DNA from: Flavobacterium sp.
GTDB lineage: Bacteria > Bacteroidota > Bacteroidia > Flavobacteriales > Flavobacteriaceae
Assembly: GCF_027531905.1 (NCBI RefSeq)
Contig: NZ_JAPZSU010000007.1
Span: 1 to 63,399, forward strand
Reading direction: 5' to 3'
DNA length: 63,399 nt
Part shown: positions 19,362 to 28,168 of the stretch, piece by piece
Layout: every line of letters begins with the position of its first letter
How positions within the stretch are numbered: the stretch's first letter is position 1
Position numbers and translations under genes: made by a program
Notes under the pieces: generated by a model
Database searches by the model: none
The model's input: the letters and a program-made list of their open reading frames with translations, nothing else
Told to the model about the DNA's origin: nothing

Positions 19362-20070
19362 TTGGGCATCCATTCGTTTAATGTTGATGTTTGGCATGGT
19401 GATTTTTTTATATTCTTTCACAGGAAAAAGAAATTTGAATCGAAAAATTGCCAAAGCTGAAGTTGTTTTTGTTGGAGAAAATCAACTATTCGTCAAACAA
19501 AAAGCGGTTAATAAATTGTTAATAGAAAATAGAACTGACCCCAAAACTATTGGCAGAGATGCCTTAGATTTGAATAAACTCGAGAAAACAATCGATTCAC
19601 ATCCAATGATTGAAAAGTCAGAAGTGTTTGTGAGTGTTGACGGTGTTCTAAAAGCTGTAGTGAAACAAAAGACGCCAATTGCAAGAATTAGTGATGAGGG
19701 TGTGTCTTTTTATATTGATTATAAGGGGAATAAAATGCCTTTGTCTAGCAATTATACAGCCCGAGTTCTTCTTGTTTCGGGGGAAATAAACGATAAAAAT
19801 AAGGAAAAGTTTGCCAAGCTATTTCGTGTAATCTACGACGATGTTTTTTTGAAAAAAAACATCATTGGAATACAAGTTATGCCAAATGGTAGCGTTTTGT
19901 TGCTGAATAGAAACTACAATTTTACAATTGATTTTGGTCAGTTGATAAACGTAGAACAGAAATTCAAGAATTATAAAGCGTTTTTTCAAAAAGTAGTTTT
20001 AGACAGTTCAATCACAAAATATAAAAAGATTGATCTTCGATTTGCGGAACAAGTAGTGTGTACTAAATAA
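19348..20070 (+). CDS. ftsQ: Cell division protein FtsQ
   Basis: A 240-residue bitopic protein: short cytoplasmic N-terminus, one membrane helix (about 8-24), then a periplasmic part whose first section is POTRA-like. It bridges early and late division proteins. Sequence conservation is low, but position (overlapping murC, six bases before ftsA) and topology are those of FtsQ. Confidence 0.88.
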   Translation: MKRFNWASIRLMLMFGMVIFLYSFTGKRNLNRKIAKAEVVFVGENQLFVKQKAVNKLLIENRTDPKTIGRDALDLNKLEKTIDSHPMIEKSEVFVSVDGVLKAVVKQKTPIARISDEGVSFYIDYKGNKMPLSSNYTARVLLVSGEINDKNKEKFAKLFRVIYDDVFLKKNIIGIQVMPNGSVLLLNRNYNFTIDFGQLINVEQKFKNYKAFFQKVVLDSSITKYKKIDLRFAEQVVCTK

Positions 20071-20076
20071 TAGAAA

Positions 20077-21474
20077 ATGGAAAAAGAGAATATTGCGGTA
20101 GGTCTAGATATTGGAACAACCAAGATAGTTGCCATGATTGGCAAAAAAAATGAATATGGGAAGTTGGAAATTTTGGGTGTTGGAAAGTCCAAAAGCTTAG
20201 GTGTGGCTAGAGGTGTTGTTAACAACATTACTCAAACCATTCAATCTATTCAACAAGCTATTTTTGAAGCAGAAAATAATTCAGGTTATAAAATTAAAGA
20301 TGTAGTTGTTGGTATTGCGGGTCAACACATTCGAAGCATTCAACACAGCGATTATATCAGTCGAAATAATCCAGAAGAAGTAATTGGTGATTGTGATATT
20401 GATTTATTGATTAGTCAAGTACACAAGTTGGCCATGTTGCCTGGTGAGGAAATTATACACGTTCTTCCACAAGAGTTTAAAATTGATGGACAATCTGACA
20501 TCAAAGAACCTGTTGGGATGTACGGAGGACGATTAGAAAGTAGTTTCCATATTGTTGTAGGACAAGCTTCATCTATTCGAAATGTAGGAAGATGTATTCA
20601 AAGTTCAGGAATTGAGTTATCTGGTTTGACTTTAGAGCCTTTAGCTTCATCTGATGCAGTATTAAGTCAAGAAGAAAAAGAAGCAGGAGTTGCTTTGATT
20701 GACATTGGTGGTGGAACTACAGATTTGGCTATTTTCAAAGATGGCATCATCAGACATACAGCGGTAATTCCTTTTGGAGGAAATGTAATTACCGATGATA
20801 TCAAAGAAGGATGTTCTATTGTGGAAAAACAAGCTGAATTGTTGAAAGTAAAATTTGGTTCCGCTTGGCCTGGGGAGAACAAAGACAATGAAATTGTTTC
20901 TATCCCAGGAATCAGAGGAAGAGAGCCTAAAGAGATTTCTTTGAAAAATTTATCTAAAATTATCCACGCAAGAGTCGTAGAAATTATTGAACAAGTTTTT
21001 GCCGAAATCAAATTATATGGTCACGAAGACCCACGTAAAAAACTAATCGCAGGAATTGTTTTAACAGGTGGAGGTGCTCAATTAAAGCATATTAAGCAAT
21101 TAGTGGAATATATTACAGGAATTGATACTAGAATTGGTTATCCAAATGAGCATTTGGCAGGTAATTCCGATGAAGAAATTTCAAGTCCATTGTATGCTAC
21201 TGCGGTAGGTTTGGTAATGAATAGTATTGAGAAAAAAACACAAAGTGCTATCAAAATTGAGAAAAGTCCTGTGATAGAAAGGGCACCTTATTATAGAGAA
21301 CGCGTGGTTGAAACAGCACCATTGCCTGAAATCGAAAAACCGGTTGTAGTAGATTTAGAGGTAAAAGAAGAAAGACACATACCAAGTGCAGAGTCTACAG
21401 AGACTAAAATAAGACGATCTTTTCTGGATAAATATGTAGACAAGATCAAAGAATTTTTAGATAACGCAGAATAA
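20077..21474 (+). CDS. ftsA: Cell division protein FtsA
   Basis: Actin-like ATPase that tethers FtsZ to the membrane. It shows the phosphate-1 loop GLDIGTTKIV (about 9-18), DIGGGTTDLA (phosphate 2) and GIVLTGGGAQL (adenosine loop). A variable linker of about 70 residues ends in a basic amphipathic helix (SFLDKYVDKIKEFLDN), the usual membrane-targeting end. The length of 465 residues is normal for the phylum. It lies between ftsQ and ftsZ. Confidence 0.96.
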   Translation: MEKENIAVGLDIGTTKIVAMIGKKNEYGKLEILGVGKSKSLGVARGVVNNITQTIQSIQQAIFEAENNSGYKIKDVVVGIAGQHIRSIQHSDYISRNNPEEVIGDCDIDLLISQVHKLAMLPGEEIIHVLPQEFKIDGQSDIKEPVGMYGGRLESSFHIVVGQASSIRNVGRCIQSSGIELSGLTLEPLASSDAVLSQEEKEAGVALIDIGGGTTDLAIFKDGIIRHTAVIPFGGNVITDDIKEGCSIVEKQAELLKVKFGSAWPGENKDNEIVSIPGIRGREPKEISLKNLSKIIHARVVEIIEQVFAEIKLYGHEDPRKKLIAGIVLTGGGAQLKHIKQLVEYITGIDTRIGYPNEHLAGNSDEEISSPLYATAVGLVMNSIEKKTQSAIKIEKSPVIERAPYYRERVVETAPLPEIEKPVVVDLEVKEERHIPSAESTETKIRRSFLDKYVDKIKEFLDNAE

Positions 21475-21550
21475 ATAATAAAATAAATGCCCTTTTTGTC
21501 CCAACCTAAAGAGCAAATAATATAAATAAGAATTTCAAAAACCCAATAAG

Positions 21551-23500
21551 ATGACAAGCAACTCAGAATTTGGAAGCATTTCATTTGATTTACCAAAAAA
21601 CCAATCAAATGTAATTAAAGTTATTGGAGTAGGTGGTGGTGGTAGTAATGCTATTAACCATATGTTTAAGCAAGGAATTAATGGTGTTGACTTTATAGTT
21701 TGTAACACAGATTCACAAGCTTTACAAAATAGTTCAGTACCCAACAAAATTCAATTGGGAGTAAATTTAACCGAAGGACTTGGTGCAGGAGCTAATCCAG
21801 ATGTTGGACATCAATCTGCGATAGAGAGTATCGGCGATATTGAGAAAATGTTGGACAGCAATACCAAAATGGTTTTTATCACTGCAGGAATGGGTGGTGG
21901 AACTGGAACAGGTGCAGCGCCAGTAATTGCTCAATTAGCCAAAGAAAGAGATATCTTAACAGTAGGTATTGTTACTTTACCATTTTTATTTGAAGGTAAA
22001 GTTCGTCAAGAACAAGCTATTATTGGTATCGAAAAGTTACGTAAGCAAGTAGACTCTTTAATTGTTATCAATAACAACAAATTAAGAGAAGTATATGGTA
22101 ATTTAGGTTTTAAAGCAGGTTTTTCTAAAGCCGATGAAGTATTAGCAACGGCTTCAAGAGGAATTGCTGAAGTAATTACGCATCACTATACACAAAACAT
22201 CGATTTAAGAGATGCTAAAACGGTATTGTATAATAGTGGAACAGCAATTATGGGTTCTGCAACGGCTCTTGGCGAAAATAGAGCTAAGGAGGCCATTATT
22301 GCTGCTTTGGATTCCCCTTTGTTAAACGATAATAAAATTACAGGTGCCAAAAACGTATTGTTGCTTATCGTTTCAGGAACCAACGAAATTACCATTGATG
22401 AAATAGGAGAAATTAACGATCATATTCAAAATGAAGCAGGCCATAATGCTAATATCATTATGGGAGTAGGTGAAGACGAATTATTAGGAGATGCTATTTC
22501 TGTAACAATTATTGCAACTGGTTTCGACGTAGAGCAGCAAAATGAAATCGTAAATACAGAGCCTAAGAAAATCATTCACACTTTAGAAGAAGAACAAAGA
22601 AGTGTGCACAATTTGATCAATACGCCAGTAGCTTCATTTAGTTTAAACGAAACGCCTTCAGATGCTACAGCTGAGCGAGTAGTGTTTGAATTGGAAGAAG
22701 AAATTGAGGAAGAAACGCCAGTTGTTTTGGAAGTAAAAAAACCGGTAATGAACAACGACGAACTGATTGTAATGTCTGAGTTTATTAAAAATTTAGATGT
22801 TACATTTGAAATCGTGTCTCCGATTGAAGATTTTGATTTTAATATATCGCTTCCTTCCAAAGAAGAGGTTCAAATTCCTCAAGCTATTATGGTAGAGGAG
22901 CAAAAACAAACTACCTTTACTTTTGATTTACCAGTAACTTCAAAACCAACTTTTGTCACTCCAACGGCGCCAATTGCAGAAGAAAAAGTGGTTTTTGAAT
23001 TGTCAAATGATGCAAGTAACATTAATGTGGTTCAGCCAATTCAATTTGTACCTGTGACTGAGTTAACGGATAATGGTGTTATTAAATATTCATTGGAAGA
23101 GTACATGGAAGTAGAGAATGATTTTGTACAATCAAAACCACAAGCGAAACAAGAAGAAATTCCTGCAGAGCTAAATATTACCATGAAACAAGTGACTCCA
23201 GTCGAAACAAATGAAATGGCGCCTGAGTCGGTTTCTCCTATGGACATGACTATTGAAGAAACCCTTCGTTTCAGAGCGGAAGAGAGAAGAAAAAAACTAA
23301 AAGAATTCAATTATAAGTTTCATAATAACATAACTAGAATTGATGAGTTAGAAAGAGAACCTGCATACAAACGTCTTGGAGTGGATTTGACCAACACGCA
23401 AGCGGTGAATCAAAATTCAAGAATTTCTGTAAGTACAGACAGTAATAATGATTTACAATTTCGTTCTAATAATTCTTATTTGCATGATAATGTAGATTAA
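21551..23500 (+). CDS. ftsZ: Cell division GTPase FtsZ (long form)
   Basis: Tubulin homologue that forms the division ring. The GTP-binding GGGTGTG is at 115-121 and the N-terminal GGGGSNA at 28-34; the GTPase core ends near residue 330. The protein is 649 residues, against about 380-400 in most bacteria. The difference is an acidic, low-complexity linker (about 340-580) and a further C-terminal section. The conserved-looking motif EREPAYKRLGVDL (601-613) resembles the C-terminal peptide that binds FtsA, but about 36 residues follow it. A terminator at 23517 closes the cluster. Confidence 0.96.
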   Translation: MTSNSEFGSISFDLPKNQSNVIKVIGVGGGGSNAINHMFKQGINGVDFIVCNTDSQALQNSSVPNKIQLGVNLTEGLGAGANPDVGHQSAIESIGDIEKMLDSNTKMVFITAGMGGGTGTGAAPVIAQLAKERDILTVGIVTLPFLFEGKVRQEQAIIGIEKLRKQVDSLIVINNNKLREVYGNLGFKAGFSKADEVLATASRGIAEVITHHYTQNIDLRDAKTVLYNSGTAIMGSATALGENRAKEAIIAALDSPLLNDNKITGAKNVLLLIVSGTNEITIDEIGEINDHIQNEAGHNANIIMGVGEDELLGDAISVTIIATGFDVEQQNEIVNTEPKKIIHTLEEEQRSVHNLINTPVASFSLNETPSDATAERVVFELEEEIEEETPVVLEVKKPVMNNDELIVMSEFIKNLDVTFEIVSPIEDFDFNISLPSKEEVQIPQAIMVEEQKQTTFTFDLPVTSKPTFVTPTAPIAEEKVVFELSNDASNINVVQPIQFVPVTELTDNGVIKYSLEEYMEVENDFVQSKPQAKQEEIPAELNITMKQVTPVETNEMAPESVSPMDMTIEETLRFRAEERRKKLKEFNYKFHNNITRIDELEREPAYKRLGVDLTNTQAVNQNSRISVSTDSNNDLQFRSNNSYLHDNVD

Positions 23501-23516
23501 GTATTGATGTAAAAGA

Positions 23517-23553
23517 AAAAATAGCCTGAAACCTATTTCAGGCTATTTTTTTG
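23517..23553 (+). terminator. Terminator of the division and wall cluster
   Basis: A 15-bp stem (23517-23531 with 23536-23550, core TAGCCTGAAA) with a 4-base loop and a following T run, 16 bases after the ftsZ stop codon. Confidence 0.88.
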
Positions 23554-23586
23554 ATTTTTTATAAAAATTTGGAAACTTTTCTGGAG

Positions 23587-23617
23587 TTGTTAATACCAGT
23601 TAAATGTCCTAAATTTG
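23587..23617 (+). promoter_or_regulatory. Candidate promoter of the yqeY gene
   Basis: TTG (23587-23589), a 20-base spacer and TAAATTTG (23610-23617) match both boxes of the Bacteroidetes promoter (TTG near -33, TAnnTTTG near -7). It lies about 90 bp before the next start codon and just after the ftsZ terminator. Confidence 0.6.
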
Positions 23618-23707
23618 CATTGCTTTTACCGCTTGTACATTTTAGACGAAAATGTAAGTAGCAGATTGCCATTCAAAAGAAAAAAAACAAATTAAACATA
23701 CTACATA

Positions 23708-24157
23708 ATGAGTTTATCAGTACGTATCATGGACGAAATAAAAAACGCCATGAGAGCAAAAGATACTTTGGCTCTAGAAGCCTTAAGAGCAGTTAAATCA
23801 GCTATACTTTTAGCGCAAACAGAAAGTGGTGTAAAAGAAGAAATTGCTGAAGAAGAAGAAATCAAATTATTACAACGTTTGGTAAAACAAAGAAAAGATA
23901 GTGCGGCTATTTATACACAACAAGGAAGAGCTGATTTGGCTGAACCAGAGTTGTTGCAAGCAGCTGTTATTGAAAAGTTTTTACCTGCTCAATTGAGTGA
24001 AGAAGAAGTGGAAGCAGTAGTAGCAAAAATCATTGCGGATAATGATGCATCAGGAATGGCAGCTATGGGTAAAGTAATGGGATTGGCATCTGCTGAATTA
24101 GCTGGAAAAGCTGATGGCAAAACAATATCTACTATAGTGAAAAAGTTATTGTCTTAA
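23708..24157 (+). CDS. GatB/YqeY domain protein
   Basis: A 149-residue, mostly helical protein of the YqeY family, which resembles the tail domain of the GatB amidotransferase subunit. That domain contacts tRNA, so a tRNA-related role is often suggested, but none is established. It stands alone, with its own candidate promoter and terminator, between ftsZ and a tRNA gene. Confidence 0.88.
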   Translation: MSLSVRIMDEIKNAMRAKDTLALEALRAVKSAILLAQTESGVKEEIAEEEEIKLLQRLVKQRKDSAAIYTQQGRADLAEPELLQAAVIEKFLPAQLSEEEVEAVVAKIIADNDASGMAAMGKVMGLASAELAGKADGKTISTIVKKLLS

Positions 24158-24173
24158 TTTTAAAGTTTTATTT

Positions 24174-24222
24174 AATTCCAAATTCCATTTTTTTGGAGTT
24201 TGGAATTTTAAAATTTAATTTT
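24174..24222 (+). terminator. Terminator after the yqeY gene
   Basis: A 14-bp stem with one G-U pair (24174-24187 with 24194-24207) around a T loop, followed by T-rich sequence, 17 bases after the stop codon. Confidence 0.8.
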
Positions 24223-24231
24223 ATAACTATT

Positions 24232-24308
24232 GACTGCGTAGTTCAACTGGATAGAATATCAGATTTCGACTCTGAGGGTTGCAGGTTCGAACCCTGCCGT
24301 GGTCACCA
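24232..24308 (+). tRNA. tRNA-Arg (anticodon UCG)
   Basis: A full cloverleaf can be drawn. Acceptor GACTGCG pairs with CGTGGTC (two G-U pairs). The anticodon stem TCAGA/TCTGA holds the loop TTTCGAC, giving anticodon TCG. The T arm is GCAGG-TTCGAAC-CCTGC. The 3' CCA is encoded. It reads CGN arginine codons. No integrase gene or attachment-site duplication is visible beside it. Confidence 0.93.
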
Positions 24309-24372
24309 ATAAAGATGAGGAATGATTATATTTCTCATTTTTTTTTATGGAATAACTGTAAGTATTTAATCA

Positions 24373-25179
24373 ATGGAGTCATTTTTGCTACAATTTTTAT
24401 TAGTACTTATAGGATTAGGTTTTCTTTTCTTTAATATAGTTGAACCTATTTATGTGTTTTTCTATAACAAACCTCTGGTGGTGTATTGGCATTTACTTCC
24501 AAGTAGTATTTCTGAAGAGCAAAGAAAAATTTTGAGTCAAAATTTCCCCTTTTACAATAGATTGACTTCTAGTAAGAAGCGTTATTTTGAACATAGAATA
24601 AATAAGTTCATAACCAAATATGAATTTATTGGCCATGATATTGCAATCACCGATGAGATAATCATACTCATTTCAGGAACATATGTGATGTTAACTTTTG
24701 GGATGAGACACTATTTAAGTGACTTGTTTCAAAGAATTTTGATTTACCCCACCGCTTATTATTCTACACTAAATGATGTGTTTCATAAGGGTGAATTTAA
24801 CCCGAGGATGAAGACTGTCGTTTTTTCTTGGGAAGATTTTTTGTTGGGTCATGGGGTAGCTTCGGATAATATCAATTTGGGATTGCACGAATTTGCTCAT
24901 GTGTTGCATTTTCATTGTTTGAAAAAAAGAGATGTAAATGCGGTGATTTTTCAGGATGAATATACTGAAATAGTAACCATTTATAAGACGCCAAATTTGA
25001 TTCAGGAGCTAAATGAAAAAGGCTATTTAAGATTGTATGCTTATGAAAATCAGTTTGAGTTTATTTCGGTATTGCTTGAGCATTTCTTTGAAACCCCCAA
25101 TGATTTTAAGATGATCCATCCTCAATTATATTTTCATGTAAAACGAATGATCAATTATAACGAAAACCTTTTTATTTAG
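24373..25179 (+). CDS. MtfA-like zinc-dependent peptidase, membrane-anchored
   Basis: A 268-residue protein with an N-terminal membrane helix (about 5-30) and the gluzincin site HEFAH (172-176). A downstream glutamate (Glu229 in NQFEFISVLLE) sits where MtfA-type enzymes have their third zinc ligand. E. coli MtfA is a soluble aminopeptidase that also binds the glucose regulator Mlc. This version carries a membrane anchor, so the site would lie next to the membrane. The substrate is unknown. It follows the tRNA gene as a single gene. Confidence 0.85.
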   Translation: MESFLLQFLLVLIGLGFLFFNIVEPIYVFFYNKPLVVYWHLLPSSISEEQRKILSQNFPFYNRLTSSKKRYFEHRINKFITKYEFIGHDIAITDEIIILISGTYVMLTFGMRHYLSDLFQRILIYPTAYYSTLNDVFHKGEFNPRMKTVVFSWEDFLLGHGVASDNINLGLHEFAHVLHFHCLKKRDVNAVIFQDEYTEIVTIYKTPNLIQELNEKGYLRLYAYENQFEFISVLLEHFFETPNDFKMIHPQLYFHVKRMINYNENLFI

Positions 25180-25299
25180 TTATAAAAGAATTTTTAGTTT
25201 CATTTATACTATAGAAAAATAATTACTTTCTGCCTGATAATCATCAGGTTTCTTGCCTTTTTTTTATTTTATATTTGGATATATTTAAAAGTTAAGATT

Positions 25300-25719
25300 A
25301 TGAAAAGCAATGTCCCGGTTTCCGAAATAATGTCCAAAAATTTAGTAAAGTTACAGTTGACGGATGATTTAACTAAAGCTGAATCGCTATTCAAACACCA
25401 TAAAATTAGACATATTCCAGTTGTTAATGGAAATAAGATTTTAGGTATTTTGAGCTATACCGATTTGTTGCGAATCTCATTCGCAGATGCAATAGATGAC
25501 GACGAAGAAGTGATTGATACTACGGTTTATAACCTGTTTTCTGTAGAGCAGGTGATGGTGAAAAAAGTAACAACTGTAGGGCCAGAAACGACAATAAAAG
25601 AAGCGGCAAAAATTTTAGCCCACAATGATTTTCATGCTTTGCCTGTATGTGAAGGGGAATTGCTTATGGGAATCGTTACTACAACCGATTTGATTCAGTT
25701 TTTGATTGATAATTGCTAA
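25300..25719 (+). CDS. CBS-domain pair protein
   Basis: A 139-residue soluble protein made of two CBS motifs (about 1-55 and 75-135; HIPVVNGNKILGILSYTDL and ALPVCEGELLMGIVTTTDL). CBS pairs bind adenine nucleotides and usually regulate a partner. There is no fused catalytic domain and no obvious partner beside it, so its target is unknown. A shared terminator separates it from rpe. Confidence 0.9.
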   Translation: MKSNVPVSEIMSKNLVKLQLTDDLTKAESLFKHHKIRHIPVVNGNKILGILSYTDLLRISFADAIDDDEEVIDTTVYNLFSVEQVMVKKVTTVGPETTIKEAAKILAHNDFHALPVCEGELLMGIVTTTDLIQFLIDNC

Positions 25720-25722
25720 AAG

Positions 25723-25762
25723 AAAAGGCTATCTTGTTAGAAAAAGATAGCCTTTTGTTTTA
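25723..25762. terminator. Bidirectional terminator between the CBS gene and rpe
   Basis: A perfect 13-bp stem (25723-25735 with 25744-25756, AAAAGGCTATCTT) lies between convergent genes, with T-rich sequence after it on + and A/T-rich sequence on the other side. Confidence 0.85.
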
Positions 25763-25767
25763 GTTTT

Positions 25768-26433
25768 TTATAGCGTAGTAATTTGTTTCAAATCTGCTAT
25801 AGTTGCTGTTGGATTTGTCGCTTTGAAAACAAAACTTCCAGCTACCAGAACATCAGCACCAGCTTCTACTAATGCTGCTGCGTTTTTATTAGTTACTCCG
25901 CCATCAATCTCAATTATAGTGTTGGCTCCCTTTTTAATAATTAAATCTTTTAATTTGGTTACTTTATTATAGGTGTTCTCGATAAATGATTGTCCTCCAA
26001 ATCCTGGATTAACACTCATGATACAAACTAAGTCAATATCGTGGATTACTTCTTCTAATAAATCAATTGAAGTGTGCGGATTGATGGCAACACCCGCTAG
26101 CATTCCTTCAGCTTTAATCGCTTGTAAAGTGCGATGAAGGTGATTGCAAGCTTCATAATGAACGGTTAATACATTGGCACCCAAATCAGCAAATGTTTTA
26201 ATATAACGATCAGGATCAACAATCATCAAGTGTACATCTATTGTTTTAGTGGCATGTTTTGCAATAGCTTCAAGTACAGGCATACCAAACGAAATGTTAG
26301 GTACAAATACGCCATCCATGATGTCAATATGGAACCAATCCGCTTGACTATTGTTAATCATTTCTACATCGCGCTGCAAATTTGCAAAATCGGCTGCAAG
26401 AACCGATGGAGCTATAATTGTGTTTTTGCTCAT
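25768..26433 (-). CDS. rpe: Ribulose-phosphate 3-epimerase
   Basis: Interconverts ribulose 5-phosphate and xylulose 5-phosphate in the pentose phosphate pathway. It is a 221-residue TIM barrel with the family motifs HIDIMDG, DVHLMI, VNPGFGGQSF and DGGV, which carry the metal and phosphate ligands. It lies downstream of rpoD on the same strand but is separated from it by strong hairpins. Confidence 0.96.
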   Translation of the reverse strand: MSKNTIIAPSVLAADFANLQRDVEMINNSQADWFHIDIMDGVFVPNISFGMPVLEAIAKHATKTIDVHLMIVDPDRYIKTFADLGANVLTVHYEACNHLHRTLQAIKAEGMLAGVAINPHTSIDLLEEVIHDIDLVCIMSVNPGFGGQSFIENTYNKVTKLKDLIIKKGANTIIEIDGGVTNKNAAALVEAGADVLVAGSFVFKATNPTATIADLKQITTL

Positions 26434-26535
26434 TGTTGTGTTGTGTTATTTTTTTGCAAAGATAATTTTTTTAATCGCAAAGTTTGCAAAGAATTGATAC
26501 AGATTAAAGCATGTTGTAAAACAGAATTTTTTAGC

Positions 26536-26650
26536 TTTGTTTGCCCTGCAAAAAACAAAACTCCGGATACCCGAGCAAAGCGAACTGACCGGTGTTTTGT
26601 TTGCCCTGCAAAAAACAAAACTCCGGTAATCAGCCGGAGTTTTCAATCAT
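26536..26650 (-). terminator. Duplicated terminator region downstream of rpoD
   Basis: On the minus strand the hairpin AAAACTCCGG-loop-CCGGAGTTTT (26617-26643) is followed by a T-rich run, and so ends rpoD. The 31-base segment containing its distal arm and tail (26596-26626) is repeated exactly at 26536-26566, 60 bases away. There it forms a second, looser hairpin with a longer loop (26557-26600). The result is two terminators in series before rpe. Confidence 0.75.
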
Positions 26651-26726
26651 CAATCAAAAAACGAACAGTTAATCAGACTGTTGTTTGTGGTAAAATTCCA
26701 AATATAAGATTTTTGGAATTTATATT

Positions 26727-27590
26727 TTATCCTAAATAGGTTTTTAAGATTTTACTTCTAGAAGTGTGTTTTAATCTGCGGATAGCTTTTTCTTTAATTT
26801 GACGCACACGCTCACGAGTTAAGTCAAATGTTTCTCCAATTTCTTCTAAAGTCATTGGGTGTTGATCCCCTAAACCAAAATACAAACGTACTACATCCGC
26901 TTCTCTTGGAGTAAGCGTTTCTAAAGAACGCTCAATTTCCGTACGTAAGGATTCGTGAATTAATTCTCTATCTGGGTTTGGAGATTCTCCTGAACGTAAA
27001 ACGTCGTAAAGGTTAGAATCTTCTCCTTCAACTAAAGGGGCATCCATCGATAAGTGACGACCAGAGTTTTTCATAGACTCTTTAACGTCATTTACAGTCA
27101 TGTCTAGCTCTTTTGCAATTTCTTCTGCAGAAGGTGGGCGCTCATTAGATTGCTCCAATAACGCGTACATTTTGTTGATTTTATTGATAGAACCAATTTT
27201 GTTTAATGGCAAACGAACAATACGTGATTGTTCTGCTAAAGCTTGAAGAATCGATTGACGAATCCACCAAACAGCGTACGAAATGAATTTGAAACCACGA
27301 GTTTCATCAAATCGTTGTGCGGCTTTAATCAATCCTAAGTTTCCTTCATTGATCAAATCGGGTAATGTTAATCCTTGGTTTTGATATTGTTTAGCAACAG
27401 ATACTACGAAACGTAAATTAGCTTTAGTGAGTTTTTCTAAAGCTCTTTGATCACCGGCTTTAATTTTTTGTGCTAATTCTACTTCTTCATCGGCAGTAAT
27501 TAAGTCTACCTTTCCTATTTCTTGTAAGTACTTGTCTAATGATGCAGTTTCACGATTGGTGACCTGCTTGGTGATTTTAAGTTGTCTCAT
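26727..27590 (-). CDS. rpoD: Primary RNA polymerase sigma factor (RpoD/SigA)
   Basis: The housekeeping sigma factor, 287 residues. It goes straight into region 1.2 ([14 protein letters not shown]), then regions 2 ([28 protein letters not shown]), 3 and 4 ([23 protein letters not shown]). Region 1.1 and the non-conserved insert of the E. coli protein are absent, as is usual in Bacteroidetes. This explains the TAnnTTTG promoters seen here. An AAGGAG ribosome-binding sequence stands nine bases before the ATG, more orthodox than most starts in this window. Confidence 0.97.
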   Translation of the reverse strand: MRQLKITKQVTNRETASLDKYLQEIGKVDLITADEEVELAQKIKAGDQRALEKLTKANLRFVVSVAKQYQNQGLTLPDLINEGNLGLIKAAQRFDETRGFKFISYAVWWIRQSILQALAEQSRIVRLPLNKIGSINKINKMYALLEQSNERPPSAEEIAKELDMTVNDVKESMKNSGRHLSMDAPLVEGEDSNLYDVLRSGESPNPDRELIHESLRTEIERSLETLTPREADVVRLYFGLGDQHPMTLEEIGETFDLTRERVRQIKEKAIRRLKHTSRSKILKTYLG

Positions 27591-27689
27591 GGTATTTGTC
27601 TCCTTATGGTTTAAGTGTACAAATGTTATACGAGTGGTATTTCAAAAAAGTTACATATTTATCATTTTTTTTCAATGAAAAAATAAAAT

Positions 27690-27717
27690 ACCCCAACTTT
27701 ACTATGAAAGTTGGGGT
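27690..27717 (-). terminator. Terminator of the small membrane protein gene
   Basis: An 11-bp stem (27690-27700 with 27707-27717, ACCCCAACTTT) is followed on the minus strand by a T-rich run. It separates the gene at 27763 from rpoD. Confidence 0.8.
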
Positions 27718-27762
27718 GGTTGATTGAAAAAAAAATCTTATTTGGTTGTTTAAGTATTTGAT

Positions 27763-28008
27763 TTATAGGTCATCAGTGGTTTTTAGGATTTCGTCAAAAA
27801 GGTTTTTTAAAGATTTGACATACAAAGGAAAACCTATAGCTAAAAAAAGATATTCTTTTCTTAAAACTGTTACATCATCTAGAATTTGATACAAACTTGG
27901 CACTATTATTAGCAAGGAAACCAGGATTCCAATCCATGGATTTAGTTTGGCAGTTAAAAGTTGTTTCAAAAGTTTCATCTCAAATTGGTTTTTTGCTGCT
28001 ATATTCAT
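27763..28008 (-). CDS. Small membrane protein, unknown function
   Basis: I do not recognise this protein. From the ATG at 28008 it has 81 residues: a basic N-terminus, two probable membrane helices (WIGILVSLLIIVPSLY and YLFLAIGFPLYV) and an acidic end. The frame is open upstream to another ATG at 28083, which would add 25 polar residues that look unlike an N-terminus. I therefore prefer the internal start. It stands alone between the LytTR regulator and rpoD with its own terminator. Confidence 0.55.
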   Translation of the reverse strand: MNIAAKNQFEMKLLKQLLTAKLNPWIGILVSLLIIVPSLYQILDDVTVLRKEYLFLAIGFPLYVKSLKNLFDEILKTTDDL

Positions 28009-28126
28009 TTTAGTTGCTTTGTTAATTATAGCGTAAAAGTAATTTGATTGGATCGATGTATGAAAGACATTGTCATCAGTCACCTTTTTTTTGTCATAAA
28101 AGCACTGTTCTCAATTGGTATAAAAA

Positions 28127-28142
28127 TCTCCTTATTAGGAGA
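28127..28142 (-). terminator. Possible terminator of the two-component operon
   Basis: A short 6-bp stem (28127-28132 with 28137-28142, TCTCCT/AGGAGA) followed on the minus strand by TTTTTA, about 27 bases after the LytTR regulator stop codon. Confidence 0.5.
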
Positions 28143-28168
28143 CTTGTTGGTTGGGATTGTATGTTTTT

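Noticed and set aside
24232..24308. tRNA-Arg as an integration site for a mobile island.
   Set aside because: No integrase, no repeat of the tRNA 3' end, and the genes that follow look like ordinary chromosome.
26536..26626. Two exact 31-base repeats separated by 29 bases, the geometry of a minimal CRISPR array.
   Set aside because: Only two units, no cas genes, and the repeat overlaps the hairpin and tail of the rpoD terminator. A duplicated terminator explains it better.
26230..26739. A + strand frame of 169 codons across rpe and the rpoD terminator.
   Set aside because: It lies antisense to rpe and runs through the duplicated terminator. The repeated peptide in it (FVCPAKNKTP) is simply the DNA repeat translated.
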